This document shows, one piece after another, positions 23,230 through 35,026 of a stretch of DNA of 64,000 nucleotides. A model generated the notes under the pieces. It saw only the letters and a program-made list of their open reading frames with translations. It searched no databases and was not told the origin of the DNA. Source of the stretch: Solen grandis (taxonomy: Eukaryota; Mollusca; Bivalvia; Adapedonta; Solenidae); assembly GCA_021229015.1 (NCBI GenBank), contig CM037794.1, forward strand, positions 46,125,436-46,189,435. Reading direction: 5' to 3'. How positions within the stretch are numbered: position 1 is the stretch's first letter; each line of letters starts with the position of its first letter. The translations under genes were made by a program, and so were the position numbers.

Positions 23230-26200
23230 CTGAAGACAAAAACATCTTAATAACCATTGTTGTAGCAATATTTTAGTCAAATCGCACCATCCAGAAAATA
23301 CAGGTGGATGAAGAAGTGCGTAAAAAGCACATGGGTAGACCAACAACCGTTTGTAAGCCTGCTGGAAGGCATATGAAAAATCTGAGTGACTATACTGGGG
23401 ATTGAACCTACAGTAGTGAAGGGCTCAGACATAATTCTGACTTACAAAATACAATGCTTGAGAAATGATAACAGTGGAACCTCTCAGCAGCAATATCTGC
23501 TGGAGTCACAAAACAGTGTTGCTACTGAGAGGTGTTGCTCTGCACAGGGATATCAGCTTGAGCCTTCGTAACACTAATTTACAGGGGCGGGGGAGGAAGA
23601 CAACTATAGCTGCAAAGAGGTAGCCGTTGCTCAGGGATGCTGTTTTGGAAGGTTTTGCAAAAAAAACAAGATACACATCAAATTAAGCAAAACCAATTTT
23701 CAAGTGTCACCCCAGGCAAGTGAAACTGTTTTTAGTGACAGTGACCTTGACCCTACTGAAAATCAACCCCAATCTTCCCCTTTTCATAAGGTATCTATAT
23801 ACTAAATCTTATCATCAGACCTCACTCCTAAAAGAAGCTATTTGAGGGAAATGAAAAATATATTTTTTGGTGACCTTATCCCTATCATCCTGAAAATCAA
23901 TCCCAATCCTCCTCTTTCCCATAAGGTATCTACCTACCAAGTATGAAAACTGTACTTCTTTTCTAACTGGAGATATTCGGCGGAAACTAAACATTTGACT
24001 AATAACCAGGATTTTCGTTAAAAACCTAGTTTAAAATATATATGGTCAAAATGTCAATCATATATGACTTTAAATTCTAACATACTGACCCAAATAGTGC
24101 CTGGAAGACAGATCGGAACATATATATCTTGCATTATCAAAAATTTATTGTATGTTTTTTTGTTTTTGTTTTTTTGTTTTTGTTTTTTTTTAACATTTAA
24201 GAATGGTACTGGTCAATCATTATAATATGAAAGGATGTTCACCTTAGAAAACTCCAACAATCTAGAACTAATATCACTTACCTTATCTGTCATTAGTAAT
24301 TTCACAGCTTTCCTAACTTTGAAATATTCCATAAACAAACACCAGAACTGAAATGACAAGAAAAAGAGAGAGTAAATATATGAATATAACTGGATTGTAT
24401 AAACCCAGTATTTAGTGTAAAACTGTTGTAACTGCTACTTAATTAACATGTAGATATTAGTTTTTCACCAAGCCTTTAAAAATAAAATCTTCAATTGCTT
24501 TCAGTTATAATTTGCTATCTTAGTATGTGGAGCAAAACAATGCCACATTATCCTTATTCTGATTCAGGCAATCCTTTTGAACGAGGTTTATCTGTACTGA
24601 TTTCGATGACTTTGTTTTGTCCTGACCAGGGACTAAAACAAGATCTCCTGTAACAGGACAGATGCTCTTACCACCAAACCCCATGACTAGCTAAATACTA
24701 GATACTTCTTAAACTGTTAGTTTGACTGATAAAACAAATATAAAAAAATCTGACAAAACTCCCATTTCTTTCACAGATAAAATTGTTTATAATTGCTACT
24801 AAAGAATAAAATACAGATTTTTTTTTTCATCTTTTTTTTTCTTCATTTTAACGGAAATGGTGGCAAGCTCTTTGATAGGGGGAAATAGTATTGTGAGGGG
24901 AAAATGGGAAAAAACGTGTTAAACAAAATATACATTTCTGTGACTGTATGAAAAGTTTTTGTGGGGATTAATATGTCACCAAGATCAGTGTTGCAGCAAT
25001 GTAAACCTGTAAATATGCTAACAGATTAATCTGTTTCATTACAGGCCAATATTTTAATTATGAAAACTAAGTTTATGAGGAAAATTGAACTGAAAGAAGA
25101 GGGGAAAAAACAAACATTTTAGTATGAGGAAAGGGTCCTAATTTTGGCCCCCAAAAGCCCCCCTCAAAACAACAATAACAAACAAACAAACACTGAATAC
25201 CAACCTTTAAAATGATGTAAATAACAACTAAAACAGCAGCAAACACTAACTTCCCAGACCTTGGTTGATCATACAGGAAGTGAATCCATGGCACTATGGG
25301 AATGACAGTTCTGTACAGCTGACATATCGTCTCTGTAAACATGTAGTACTTCCCCTAAAGAGAAATCATACGGTAAGCATATGGTTATAATACAGAAATC
25401 ATACTGTAATCATATGGTTATAATACAGAAATCATATTGTAATCATATGGTTATAATACAGAAATCATATTGTAATCATATGGTTATAATACAGAAATCA
25501 TACTGTAATCATATGGTTATAATACAGAAATCAGATGGTAATCATATGGTTATATTACAGAAATCATACTGTAATCATATGGTTATAATACAGAAATCAT
25601 ACTGTAATCATATGGTTATAATACAGAAATCAGATGGTAATCATATGGTTATAATACAGAAATCATACTGTAATCATATGGTTATAATACAGAAATCATA
25701 CTGTAATCATATGGTTATAATACAGAAATCATACTGTAATCATATGGTTATAATACAGAAATCATATGGTAATCATATGGTTATAATACAGAAATCATAC
25801 TGTAATCATATGGTTATAATACAGAAATCATATGTAATCATATGGTTATAATACAGAAATCATATTGTAATCATATGGTTATAATACAGAAATCATACTG
25901 TAATCATATGGTTATAATACAGAAATCATATGTAATCATATGGTTATAATACAGAAATCAGATGGTAATCATATGGTTATATTACAGAAATCATACTGTA
26001 ATCATATGGTTATAATACAGAAATCATACTGTAATCATATGGTTATAATACAGAAATCAGATGGTAATCATATGGTTATAATACAGAAATCAGATGGTAA
26101 TCATATGGTTATAATACAGAAATCATAGTGTAATCATATGGTTATAGTACAGTAATCATATGGTAATCATGGTTATAATACAGAAATCAGATGGTAATCA

Positions 26201-29200
26201 TATGGTTATAATACAGAAATCATATGGTAATCATGGTTATAATACAGAAATCATATGGTAATCATACAGTAATCATAAAGTAATCATACAATACATGTAG
26301 TTGAAGTCTAACCCATTATATAGATGCAATATGACCTATTGGCATTATTTTGACAAATGTGTGCCATTTGGCTGTTCAATCAGTTGCAATCTTTTTAACA
26401 GGTTTGCAGATTTTCTAGAATTCATGGTGAAGCGTAAATCACAATCAAATAATCTTCTTCATTATTTAGATGATTTCTTTGGTGGTGGTAAACCAAATAC
26501 AGGGCAGTGTGAGCAGCTGATGCATACCTTTTCAGAATGCATGGAAAAGCTGAATGTTCCATTGGCCATGGAAAAGACTGAGGGCCCAGTTACCAAGATA
26601 TGTTTTGTTGGTCTCGAAATTGATTCTGAGGAGATGATAATACGCATTCCAATGTCAAAAATTCAAGATATTTTAAAGAATATAAATTGCCTGATACATA
26701 GAAAAAGGTGTACTCTTAGAGAAATGCAGAGCTTAATAGGGTCTCTAAATTTTGCTTGTCGGGCCATCTTGCCAGGCCGGCCTTTCTGCAGAAGATTAAT
26801 AAATGCAACATGTGGGCTAACTAAGCCATATCATCACCTCAGAATCTCAAAAGGCATGAAAAATGACATGTACCTGTGGAAAATATTTTTTGAGAAATTC
26901 AATGGAATAAAGGTTTTTCATGACAGATTTTGGTCAACAAATGAAGATGTGCAGCTATTTACAGACAGTGCAGCAGGACATGGGCTTGGCTTCAGTATTT
27001 ACTTTGCAGGTAAATGGGTTTGCGAGAAATGGCCAGATGACTGGCACACAAGGGGCTACACAGCTGATATAACAGTGTTAGAGTTATTTCCCATTGTTGT
27101 GGCTTTGTTTATTTGGGGTCACAGTCTGAAAAACAAGAAAATTAATTTCAGGTGTGACAACATGTCTGTTTGCCATATCATAAACAAGATGACGTCAAAG
27201 TCTGAGGCTGTGATGATTTTACTACGGAACCTTACTTTGAAATGTTTACAGACAAACATAGTCATCAAGGCTGAGCATGTAAGCGGTGCAAATAATTCAA
27301 TCACAGATGCTCTCTCTCGTTTTCAGAAGCAACGTTTTCGGGCGTTGGCCCCAGGCGCAGACCCAGAACCACACAAGGTCCCAACCCATCTATGGCAGAT
27401 ATTCGAAGAAGAGCTAATAGTTTAATTTCTTCAAGCATTTCAGTTAACACTAGGTCAGCATATTGGACTGCTCTCCGTAGTTTCAATAAGTTTCTTACTA
27501 TTTATTCCTTTAAATCATTTTGGCCAGTTCCATCAGATCAGATAATTTTATTTATAGCATACTGTTTTGAAAAGAACTTAGCACCATCTACCATAACCTT
27601 GTACATATCAGGGATAAGTTTCATTCACAAGGTCAATGAACAGTTGGACCCAACTGATAACTTTGTTATCAGAAAAATGCTGGAAGGATGCAAACGTCTT
27701 AAAAGAAAAAGGGATTTTCGGATTCCAATTTCTAAGAAAATGCTCAGCAAACTACTTGAAGCACTAAAAGACGTCTGCACTACAAATTATGAATCACTGT
27801 TGTTTTCAGTGGCATTTTCTATGGCATATTTTGGTTTGTTTCATATAAGTGAGCTTATTGTTTGTTCCAACTTAGATCCTGATAGAGCACTAACTAAAGC
27901 TGATGTGACCTTTGAAAAGGGAACAGATGCTGTACGGATTCGCTTACGAACCACAAAAACAAGACAAACAGGATTTCCTGAAATTGTACAGATTCCATGT
28001 ACAAATGAAACTGAAGTCTTCATTGGTACACTTAGAAATTATATATCCCTCATACCTGTTTCAACGAAAACATTCTTTTGTCATGCAAATAGTTCTCCTT
28101 TGACAAGATATCAGTTTTCTGCAGTTCTTTCCAAAGCTTGCAACAAAATTGGCTGCAATTCAGAATTTTTCAAAACACACAGTTTTCGAATAGGTCGAGC
28201 CACAGACCTAGCTGTCAGTGGGGTGCCGGAAGACACAATTAAGAAAATGGGTCGTTGGACATCAAACTCTTATTCTCGCTACATAAGGCCTTAATTTCAT
28301 GGATCTGGTGCTTATACCTGCTAAAATGTTTTGTCTTACATTGCAGATATTTGGATTGTTGGAGATTCCTTAGTCAGATGGGCAGGTGTACAATTCAATA
28401 GAAGGAACAGGTCCCAAATTCAAAACAACAGAGTGGACTGGGATGGTCACAGTGGACTTCGAGTGGAAGGTTTACATGCTAATTTACAATTGGGATTCAT
28501 TAGAGGCAAGAAACCCAGTTTGATATTCATTCACATTGGTGGCAATAACATTGCTAACACCAACCAAGGAAAACTAATCCGCTTGCTCAAAAAGGAGGTA
28601 GACTACCTTTTTCAACATTTTCAATCCTCTTTAATAGTCTGGGTGTTTATTCTTCCACGCTTGTTTTGGTCATCCAGTAGCAATAATCAAACCATGAACA
28701 ATAAGAGGCTCAGAATAAACAGAGCAATGTCAAAATACACTCTGTCTTTTGATAATGGGCGTGTCTTAAATATTAAGTCAATTGACTCAAATACGACTGG
28801 TTTCTTTCATGTTGATAATGTACACCTGTCCACAGTAGGTAACGAAATGTATATCCATGCCATTTGTGAGAGTGTTCTCCTTTTTCAAGGATCTTTCGCA
28901 GATAAATATCTTGAACAATAAGCCTAAAACTTTGGGGGACAAATTGTATTTTTATAGCAATTTGTTGTGGCGGAAAGTTATAGGCTACTGGGGTTTGGAT
29001 GGTGTCAGTACTTCATATCTGCATACTACATTTGCAAATATACATTAAAGCTTTCTATTCCGTATTGATACACAATCAGCCTTGTTGATAAAAAATTAAA
29101 TCCTAATTCAGTCGGGTCAGCTCGGAACAGGCAGACCCAACCTCTAAAAAAAAAATTTCTAAAAAAATAGAGCGGAGACCAAGTATACTAGAGACATATA

Positions 29201-32200
29201 GTATACAGGAGACAAAGACATAAAGGATACGGGAGACATAAAGTATACAGAAAAAAGTATACAGAAGTATACTGGAGACATAAAGTATACATGAGGAGTA
29301 TACTGGAGACAAAAAGTATACAAGAGGAGTATACTGGAGACATAAAGTATGGAGTATACTGGAGACATAAAATATACAGGAGAGGAGACATATTTTTGGC
29401 ATTAAGTATTAAGTTCAGGGAACAAAGATGAATTAAGAGAGCGCTCAAGAGCTCGATAATGACACCATCCATCCTCGGTGGCTTATAATTGTCCCCCTTT
29501 TCACACTTCCTCATGACAATTTTTATATTGATGATCAGAGGAAGTTTATTTCAGTTATTGCGGTCTTTATTTGCCATTCCTTTTATATATGTGTACTGTT
29601 TTTGATGTGACATTGATGCCATAATGTAAAGTATATGTTCTATGTAATGTGATTTTTGTAATAGTTTCTTAATTGCATACTGAAAATTATATATGTTCAA
29701 ATTTAAAGGTTTTTTATGTTTTTCATGTTTCCCTGGATGTCTGGGCTCTGTCTTAAAATAATCATATGGTAATAATACAGAAATCATATGGTAATCATGG
29801 TTATAATACAGAAATCATATGGTAATCATACAGTAATCATAAAGTAATCATACATGTAGTTGAAGTCTAACCCATTATATAGATGCAATATGACCTATTG
29901 GCAAACAGAGCAAACCATATCAAACAGTTCTTTTCAGTGTTTACAGATTTACTAAAATTGACTTTAAGGCTATCCAACAGCAACACTGGGATAAAAAGTA
30001 GTCAATGGTTGACAAAAATGAAAACAGTTTTATTTCTCTGCCAGCAACTGACCTAGCCCTGAATGGGAAAAGCAGAGCTTAAATCTTCACTGCTAAAAAC
30101 TGTTCAGATGCATTTCTTTCCTCAGAAAAAAACAAGCACTTCTTTCATGTGAATGCCATGCCCTGCGGGGGCCTTAGACCTTGGGGATCAAGGTCATTTG
30201 AAGGTCAAGTCACCTGATGGGTAGAGCTCATCAAGGTACATACACCTGTGAAGTTTGAAGGCTGTAGGTGGAAGGTAGATGTTATGGTCAAAGTTAAAGT
30301 TTTGTGACAAACAGACAGACAGACCAAAAACAATATGCCCCCCGATCTATCGATGCTGGGGCATAAAAACCCTGCTTTCCTTGAAAAATATTTCAGTTTT
30401 CAACCTAATATAACCTACCTTCTTTTTCTGCTTAATACAAATCTCTGGGGCGAGGGCCAAAGCAATCTTCAGTAGAATGACCATGTATCTGATCAAGTGA
30501 TCTGTTATGATGGTGACCCAGAATAGGTCAAAAATATCTCCTTGCCAACCATCTGGAAGCTGAAAATATAACCTGAAAATAAAAATCATAAAAGCATAAT
30601 TTATTTTTCTTTTTATGGAATAAAATAGGCTGATATCCTCATATTCTGACAATTAAAAGTCAAGAACTTTTATTTTGCTTTGGGCTTTTATTTTATCCAT
30701 TTTAATGTTATCTACTTTAAAAGTCTTTAAAACATATATACATGAATTCAACTTGGCTGTCCATAATGTTCTATTTTTGGAAGTCTTTTGGAGACTGTTT
30801 ATTTAAGAAAGATATAGTGCTGCCACACTGAGGTATCATGTTGTAGACATGTGGCATGATACCACGCCCAGTCACATTTTCCTGACACCTGGCCAACCAG
30901 TCCTGGAACTACCCTTATATGCTGAGTGCCAAGCAAGGGAGCTATACCCCCCTTTTTTTTATGACTTTGGTATATCAGGGGTGGGGATCGAACCAACAGC
31001 CTCCTGATTCAGGGGAATACTCTAACTACTTGGTCACTGGGACTGAAATTCCCCAATAGACTTACTCCGAATAACAAACACAGTGGGTTTTCCCAGTTCC
31101 ATGTAGGTACACACACACAGTTTTACTGTTACAAATGAATAAAGGTCTACAAAGAGTAATAATAGAATTACTATTGTGTTGCATGCTTTTCAGTGCCTAC
31201 ATAGAAAACTCCATTAACCTAAGTTCTGGATACTGCCTATTGTGTTGGTCACTGTTCTGATAATATTCAAATAGGAAATGATTAAATGAACTGAACTTAC
31301 ACTTTCCATAAACTCTGATAGTTGAAGAGCCAGTAGATGCAGACGATATTGGCTACAAGAAAGAAAACCAACCCTACTGAAGTCAGAAACACTCTCCCTG
31401 TCTGTGGACGTTCCTGTCAACAGGTTGAAGAGAACAGGTTGAAACAATGCAGGATTTAGCTTGGATTTTTCAAATGGTGGTCGAGTGACCTCTTGATATA
31501 TTGATAAAGAGACAAAGTCTGAAATATTCTTGGGGTCATTTTGACCATTTGAGGGTCCAATGTGTAAACCCCATATATAATCTATAAAGAGCTTATTTAT
31601 CAATCTCTTGAGTCTTTATGTTAGACTCAAGAATTTAAAATCTTGACAAACTTTTATTTCATGACAAAAGATTTAAAACACACAAACACACAAAAAAATG
31701 TGATGAATGTTGCCTTATCAAATTAAGAAATGAAAATATGGTCTTTGATATATGAAATATATATTTTACATATTGATAGATCAAATGTAAAACTATTCTA
31801 TTTTTGCCATGATTCAAATGTATGAAACGAAGTTAACATTTTATGTCCCAGGACCCTTTCCATAAGTAGCGGGGGCATAAAATTGGGCCTCTAGAGTGTT
31901 CACAAGCAAATGTTGACAACACAAGATGGATGATGGACAAAGACCTACTATAAAAGCTCATCCTGCCCATATGGAATGCACTGTAGATATTCAATGATAA
32001 AACAAGAGCTGTCAGAGGACAGCACACTCGACTATTCAAAATGCTTGTTGGTAAATCAAATGAAATCTATTTAAATTCTTGCCCTTCATAGTAATAGTAA
32101 AAAATGATATACCTTGATAGCCTGATACCCCTTAATATATTTATGATGTCTAAAATCAATCCCATGCCTGGATACTGTGATATAAGCATGAAAGTAACTT

Positions 32201-35026
32201 GCATGCAAAACTTTAACCAAATTTAAGTTAAAAAGGGCAATAATTTGTAACATATTCCATCAAGAGTTATCTACCATGAAAGTATGAACCCCTAAATGTA
32301 TTAAAGATGTCTCAAATCAATCCCACCTGGAACTGGATATTAGCATGAAAGTGCATGCATGCAAAACTTTAACCAAAATTTCTAAGTTAAAAAGGGGCCA
32401 TAATTTGTGATATATTCCATCAAGAGTTATCTACCTTGGTTGTATGATGCCCCTAAACATATTCATAAACTTTCAAGTCAATACCATGAATGGTTATTGA
32501 GATACAAACTAGACAGTAGCTTGCACGCAAAACTTTAACCAAATTTTCTATTGCATGCAAAACTTTAACCAAAATTTCTAAGTTAAAAAGGGGCCATAAT
32601 TCATATTAAATTCAGTCAAGAGTTATCTACCTTGGTTGTCTGATGCCCCTGAACATATTTATAAACTTTCAAGTCAATACCATAAATGGTTATTGAGATA
32701 TAAGGTTGATAGTAACTTGCACGCAAAACTTTAACCAAAAGCTGCAACGCCAACGCCGACGCCAGGGTGACTACAATAGCTCTCATATTCTACGAATAGT
32801 CGAGCTAAAAATGTATTTCATGTAATTTTACAAAGAAAGTATACCCGTAATGAAGTAAGATGGACAATTTCTACCATTTTCATGTTGGCATAGTAGAAGA
32901 CCGCACTCATGTCAACAAGCATTACCAGACCTGAAAAGAAAGTACATAACATAAATTCTAAAACAATCGACAAAATATGCTATATAAACATAGCAATATT
33001 TTCCCACATTAGCACAGTTCAAAGATGACATAATTATATCATGTCATACAATTCCTAAGTAAAAGCGTCACATTTTTATCCCTTTTGAAATTTTTCAGTC
33101 TAGTAAACGTGTAATAATGGAAATTTTCATTTTTTAATACAGGCCTTTATTCAAATTACACAATTGAATATCCTCACGTAAACTGTGCATTATCCTGCGA
33201 TATTTGACTGAAAAGGGAACTCTATTTTCTAAATCTTTAGCTTAAAACATCATTAAAATTAATCTTCGGTATTAACACCAGATATGTAGAAAAATCATCA
33301 AAATATTTATTAATGTTCTAAACCCTATACCTCATGAATATTCATGTATAAATATATGACCTAATGAATATTCATTTTTTTAGCTTAAATGGTATCTGAA
33401 ATAAAGGATTTGTTTTTGTTGTGCACACAGTATAGAATCTGTGTCAAAATATAATTTCTGCCCCTGAGTCTGCTCTATTTGCCAAAGCAACAAATAAGAT
33501 ATATAAGATACATCAATGTATTGAGAAGCCATTGCTGGAGGAAATGCTAGCCCGGATCATCCTATAACAAACAAACACCTATAAGATGATGACAATGATG
33601 ATGATGATGATGATGATGAAGGAATCAAGACACAGGTAAAATAGACGAATAAAGAAATTATGAACATACCCAAAAAGTGGTCCGCCATGAGGCGGAGAAA
33701 GAGGATGAGGACAAAGGAGGCGGAGCTGAGGAGGACCTTCCAGTCAACATTCTCGATCTGTCTCCGCTGGGGGGTGTTGTGAGAGTGGGTGTGGTTATGC
33801 CCCTCCCCTGGGCCAGTGGCTGAAAAATTTGCAAAACGAAATTGAAAGATCATAGGAATATTGTAACAAATAATATTTCCGGCCAAATTATCATCATTAT
33901 AAAGGTATAATGTTAAAACCAAGGTTGAATACAAAGAACTTCATCAAAATTGAGAAAAAGAGTAGATAACAATAACTCAGGATTTGGCTACACTCTAGCC
34001 CCTCAGCTACTGGGGATGGTAATATTTTGCATATCTCCATAAAAAATATTGATTTTTCCTATTTTCACCTTATTTTCTGTATCTAGAGCATTTTATTTGT
34101 ACTGCAACTTTAAAGAGAAAAGCAAAACAAGCATGTGATACCTGCAACATCTTCTGTAATAACCTCCTGAAGCTGAGCTTCAAACGCATCAATCAGCTCA
34201 TCCCGTGCCGCCTCCTCTCCGTTGTTGTTTCCGCTGGTGACATCTCTGTACAAGTGGGGCAGGTAGGGGTTGGGATGGTACTGGGGCTGGGGCCGTGTAC
34301 CTGGTATGACATTCCTGAACACCTGGGTGGAAAAATTGTATTATGAAGATTTTCTACAGTTTTCTACATTTTCTATATAGACAAAGAAGGAAATTTTAAA
34401 CTCTTTCATAGAATTTTTTAAAATTTTGCATGATTATAGAGAATCATAAAAGAAACATTTTTATGGAAAAAAATTGGGGTCAGCAACTTAATTTTTTAGT
34501 TATCTGCCCCTGAATGTGATATTTTGGCACTTTGAGGCCATGTTCAAGGGCAGATAACTCAAAATAAAACAAAATATTTGCTAGAGTGATTATATTATAA
34601 AATCTGCATAGAAGAGGTATTGGTCATATTTCCAAAATGTTAGCTCGATTGCAAGAGAATATATGTGCCATTTTATGCTTCTACAAGGCTCTCTCCATAG
34701 TGAAACTCAAAGTTCAAAATGTACTAAAATTGTTAACAGAACAATATTTTGATGACTTGTGGCTGTTTTCCTTCTTATTTAAATGTAAGTTGGATCCCTG
34801 ACCACACATTCTCAAGGGTCATTCAAAATGCACCATTTTTGAAATTTACGGGTCAAAACCTTTGACTTCTGAGTCAAAGGAGAGCCTGGCTTAAACTAAA
34901 TAAGTCTGGAAATACCTGTCCAACGTGATGCGGGATCCTGTTGTCCCTCACTTGGTCCTGGATGTTGGGGATATTGGGCCTGAAGTGCCACAGGAACTGA
35001 CGTCTATTGCTTTCACTGTCCGACAT
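22654..35026 (-). CDS. RNFT1: RNFT1/RNFT2-type RING finger and transmembrane E3 ubiquitin ligase, complete, 10 exons
   Basis: RNFT1/2 are multipass ER-membrane ubiquitin ligases linked to ER protein quality control and receptor turnover. Exons: 35026-34916, 34322-34142, 33819-33670, 32930-32845, 31413-31301, 30572-30419, 25354-25205, 24347-24282, 23229-23128, 22788-22654. Every border is GT/AG and every phase agrees, giving 415 codons from MSDSESNRRQ (in-frame TAA just upstream) to SGHLQWY-stop; human paralogues are about 435-444. The N-terminus is polar with a His-rich stretch (GHNHTHSHN). Hydrophobic segments lie at about 125-145, 150-165, 183-207, 232-256 and 295-315. A C3HC4 RING follows: C355, C358, C370, H372, C375, C378, C389, C392, all present. 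KYGVQPSEEDIKLLGEGCPIC is close to the vertebrate YGVQPS..C.IC. Whether it is RNFT1 or RNFT2 cannot be decided here; an invertebrate probably has one ancestor of both. Confidence 0.92.
25370..26290. repeat. 33-bp minisatellite in RNFT intron 6
   Basis: About 26 tandem copies of a 33-bp unit of the form AATCATATGGTTATAATACA + GAAATCATACTGT. The unit is a multiple of three, so the plus strand stays open as an artefactual MVIIQKSYCNH repeat. Variants (CAGATGGT, CATACTGT, CATATGGT) are interspersed in runs, and near the right end units shorten to AATCATACAGT/AATCATAAAGT. A small matching block recurs at 29759-29850. Confidence 0.95.
26195..26344 (+). repeat. Left copy of the direct duplication flanking the retroelement
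   Basis: This 150-bp stretch (end of the minisatellite plus CATGTAGTTGAAGTCTAACC .. GACCTATTGGCA) recurs at 29759-29903. The copies differ by a five-base AATAC insertion and one or two substitutions. Right after it the sequence enters the middle of a reverse transcriptase frame. Confidence 0.85.
26345..27425 (+). pseudogene. Ngaro RT-RNase H, 5'-truncated
   Basis: The frame enters at about RT motif B-prime (FDKCVPFGCSISCNLF), then has the catalytic YLDDF box (26463-26477) and the GLEID / LGSLNF-type connection (IGSLNFACRAILPGRPF). The RNase H domain shows the expected acidic residues: FTDSAAG, VLELFP, FRCDN and SITDALSRF. No stop codons interrupt it, so the loss is limited to the 5' part. 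The frame remains open leftward into the flanking repeat by chance (first ATG at 26301, in the duplication). It cannot produce a complete polymerase. Confidence 0.85.
27392..28294 (+). pseudogene. Ngaro tyrosine recombinase (YR), intact length, first catalytic Arg replaced
   Basis: 300 codons in a frame overlapping the RT/RH end by 34 bases. It begins RRRANSLISSSISVNTRSAY (core-binding helix) and has the C-terminal HSFRIGRATDLAVSGVPEDT, then KMGRW and the nucleophile region YSRYIRP: box II H-x-x-R and the Tyr are present. Box I reads GLFHISELIV, where the family has an Arg two residues before Ser-Glu-Leu. Here it is His (codon CAT, 27842-27844), a single G-to-A change from CGT. An enzyme with this change would be expected to be inactive, so I class it as decaying although the frame is open. 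Confidence 0.82.
28346..28921 (+). CDS. Ngaro-associated SGNH (GDSL-like) hydrolase ORF
   Basis: About 190 codons. Block I is IVGDSLVRW (the nucleophile Ser of GDS). Block II Gly is in GLRVEGL or WDGHSG. Block III is HIGGNNIANT, and block V is DNVHLSTVG with the Asp and His of the triad. All SGNH blocks are thus represented. SGNH-type ORFs are known from Ngaro elements, with unknown role. It lies in the same frame as the recombinase after two stops. There is no AUG before the GDS block; instead TTTTGTCTTACATTGCAG just precedes it, resembling a splice acceptor. Confidence 0.78.
   Translation, partial: DIWIVGDSLVRWAGVQFNRRNRSQIQNNRVDWDGHSGLRVEGLHANLQLGFIRGKKPSLIFIHIGGNNIANTNQGKLIRLLKKEVDYLFQHFQSSLIVWVFILPRLFWSSSSNNQTMNNKRLRINRAMSKYTLSFDNGRVLNIKSIDSNTTGFFHVDNVHLSTVGNEMYIHAICESVLLFQGSFADKYLEQ
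29175..29400. repeat. GGAGACATAAAGTATAC tandem array in the retroelement 3' region
   Basis: About ten irregular copies of a ~17-33-bp unit (GGAGACATAAAGTATAC, GGAGTATACT). They lie downstream of the SGNH ORF and upstream of the 3' border, so the array probably belongs to the element or arose inside it. The minus-strand frames read VYSLYVSSIL-like repeats, an artefact. Confidence 0.85.
29759..29903 (+). repeat. Right copy of the flanking direct duplication
   Basis: Matches 26195-26344, including the end of the minisatellite and the unique tail TTGAAGTCTAACCCATTATA .. GACCTATTGGCA. After it the sequence is a different repeat (AACAGAGCAAACC), as expected for original intron sequence. Confidence 0.85.
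30775..31046 (-). mobile_element. tRNA-derived SINE copy with head, inverted
   Basis: Minus strand: GTCCCAGTGACCAAGTAGTT (A-box-like, head), a B-box-like GGTTCGATCCCC, then the shared body (GGTATAGCTCCCTTGCTTGG) and tail. It lies in intron 5 of the RNFT-type gene. It is older than the 46501 copy: the tail is lost and no target duplication is evident. Confidence 0.75.
32001..32811 (-). mobile_element. Second 'ACTATTC' hairpin-family element
   Basis: AACAAGAGCTGTCAGAGGAC at left (hairpin CTGTC/GACAG), CTCGACTATTC just inside, and GAATAGTCGAGCTAAAAA at right. The interior has four or so units related to those at 7422-8737; the last ~300 bp are nearly identical to it, including GCTGCAACGCCAACGC. 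It lies in RNFT intron 4. Confidence 0.75.
33590..33620. repeat. (GAT)n microsatellite
   Basis: Nine or ten GAT triplets in RNFT intron 3, close to exon 3. Confidence 0.9.

Larger units (their letters stand above)
26345..29758 (+). mobile_element. 5'-truncated Ngaro-type tyrosine-recombinase retrotransposon
   Basis: Order on the plus strand: partial RT, RNase H, tyrosine recombinase in an overlapping frame, then an SGNH hydrolase ORF. That combination is characteristic of Ngaro elements in the DIRS order. Gag and the front part of RT are absent, because the left border falls inside the RT domain. The 3' non-coding part (28922-29758) has a tandem GGAGACATAAAGTATAC array and an AT-rich end. 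It lies antisense in intron 6 of the RNFT-type gene and is flanked by a ~145-bp duplication. Confidence 0.82.

Noticed and set aside
25381..26128. Long open frames reading MVIIQKSYCNH repeats
   Set aside because: They are the 33-bp minisatellite in an intron of a minus-strand gene. The frame stays open only because the unit is a multiple of three.
25370..26290. CRISPR-like array
   Set aside because: The units are contiguous with no unique spacers, and the context is an animal intron.
29102..29514. Minus-strand ORFs rich in LYVSSIL
   Set aside because: They are translations of the GGAGACATAAAGTATAC tandem array.
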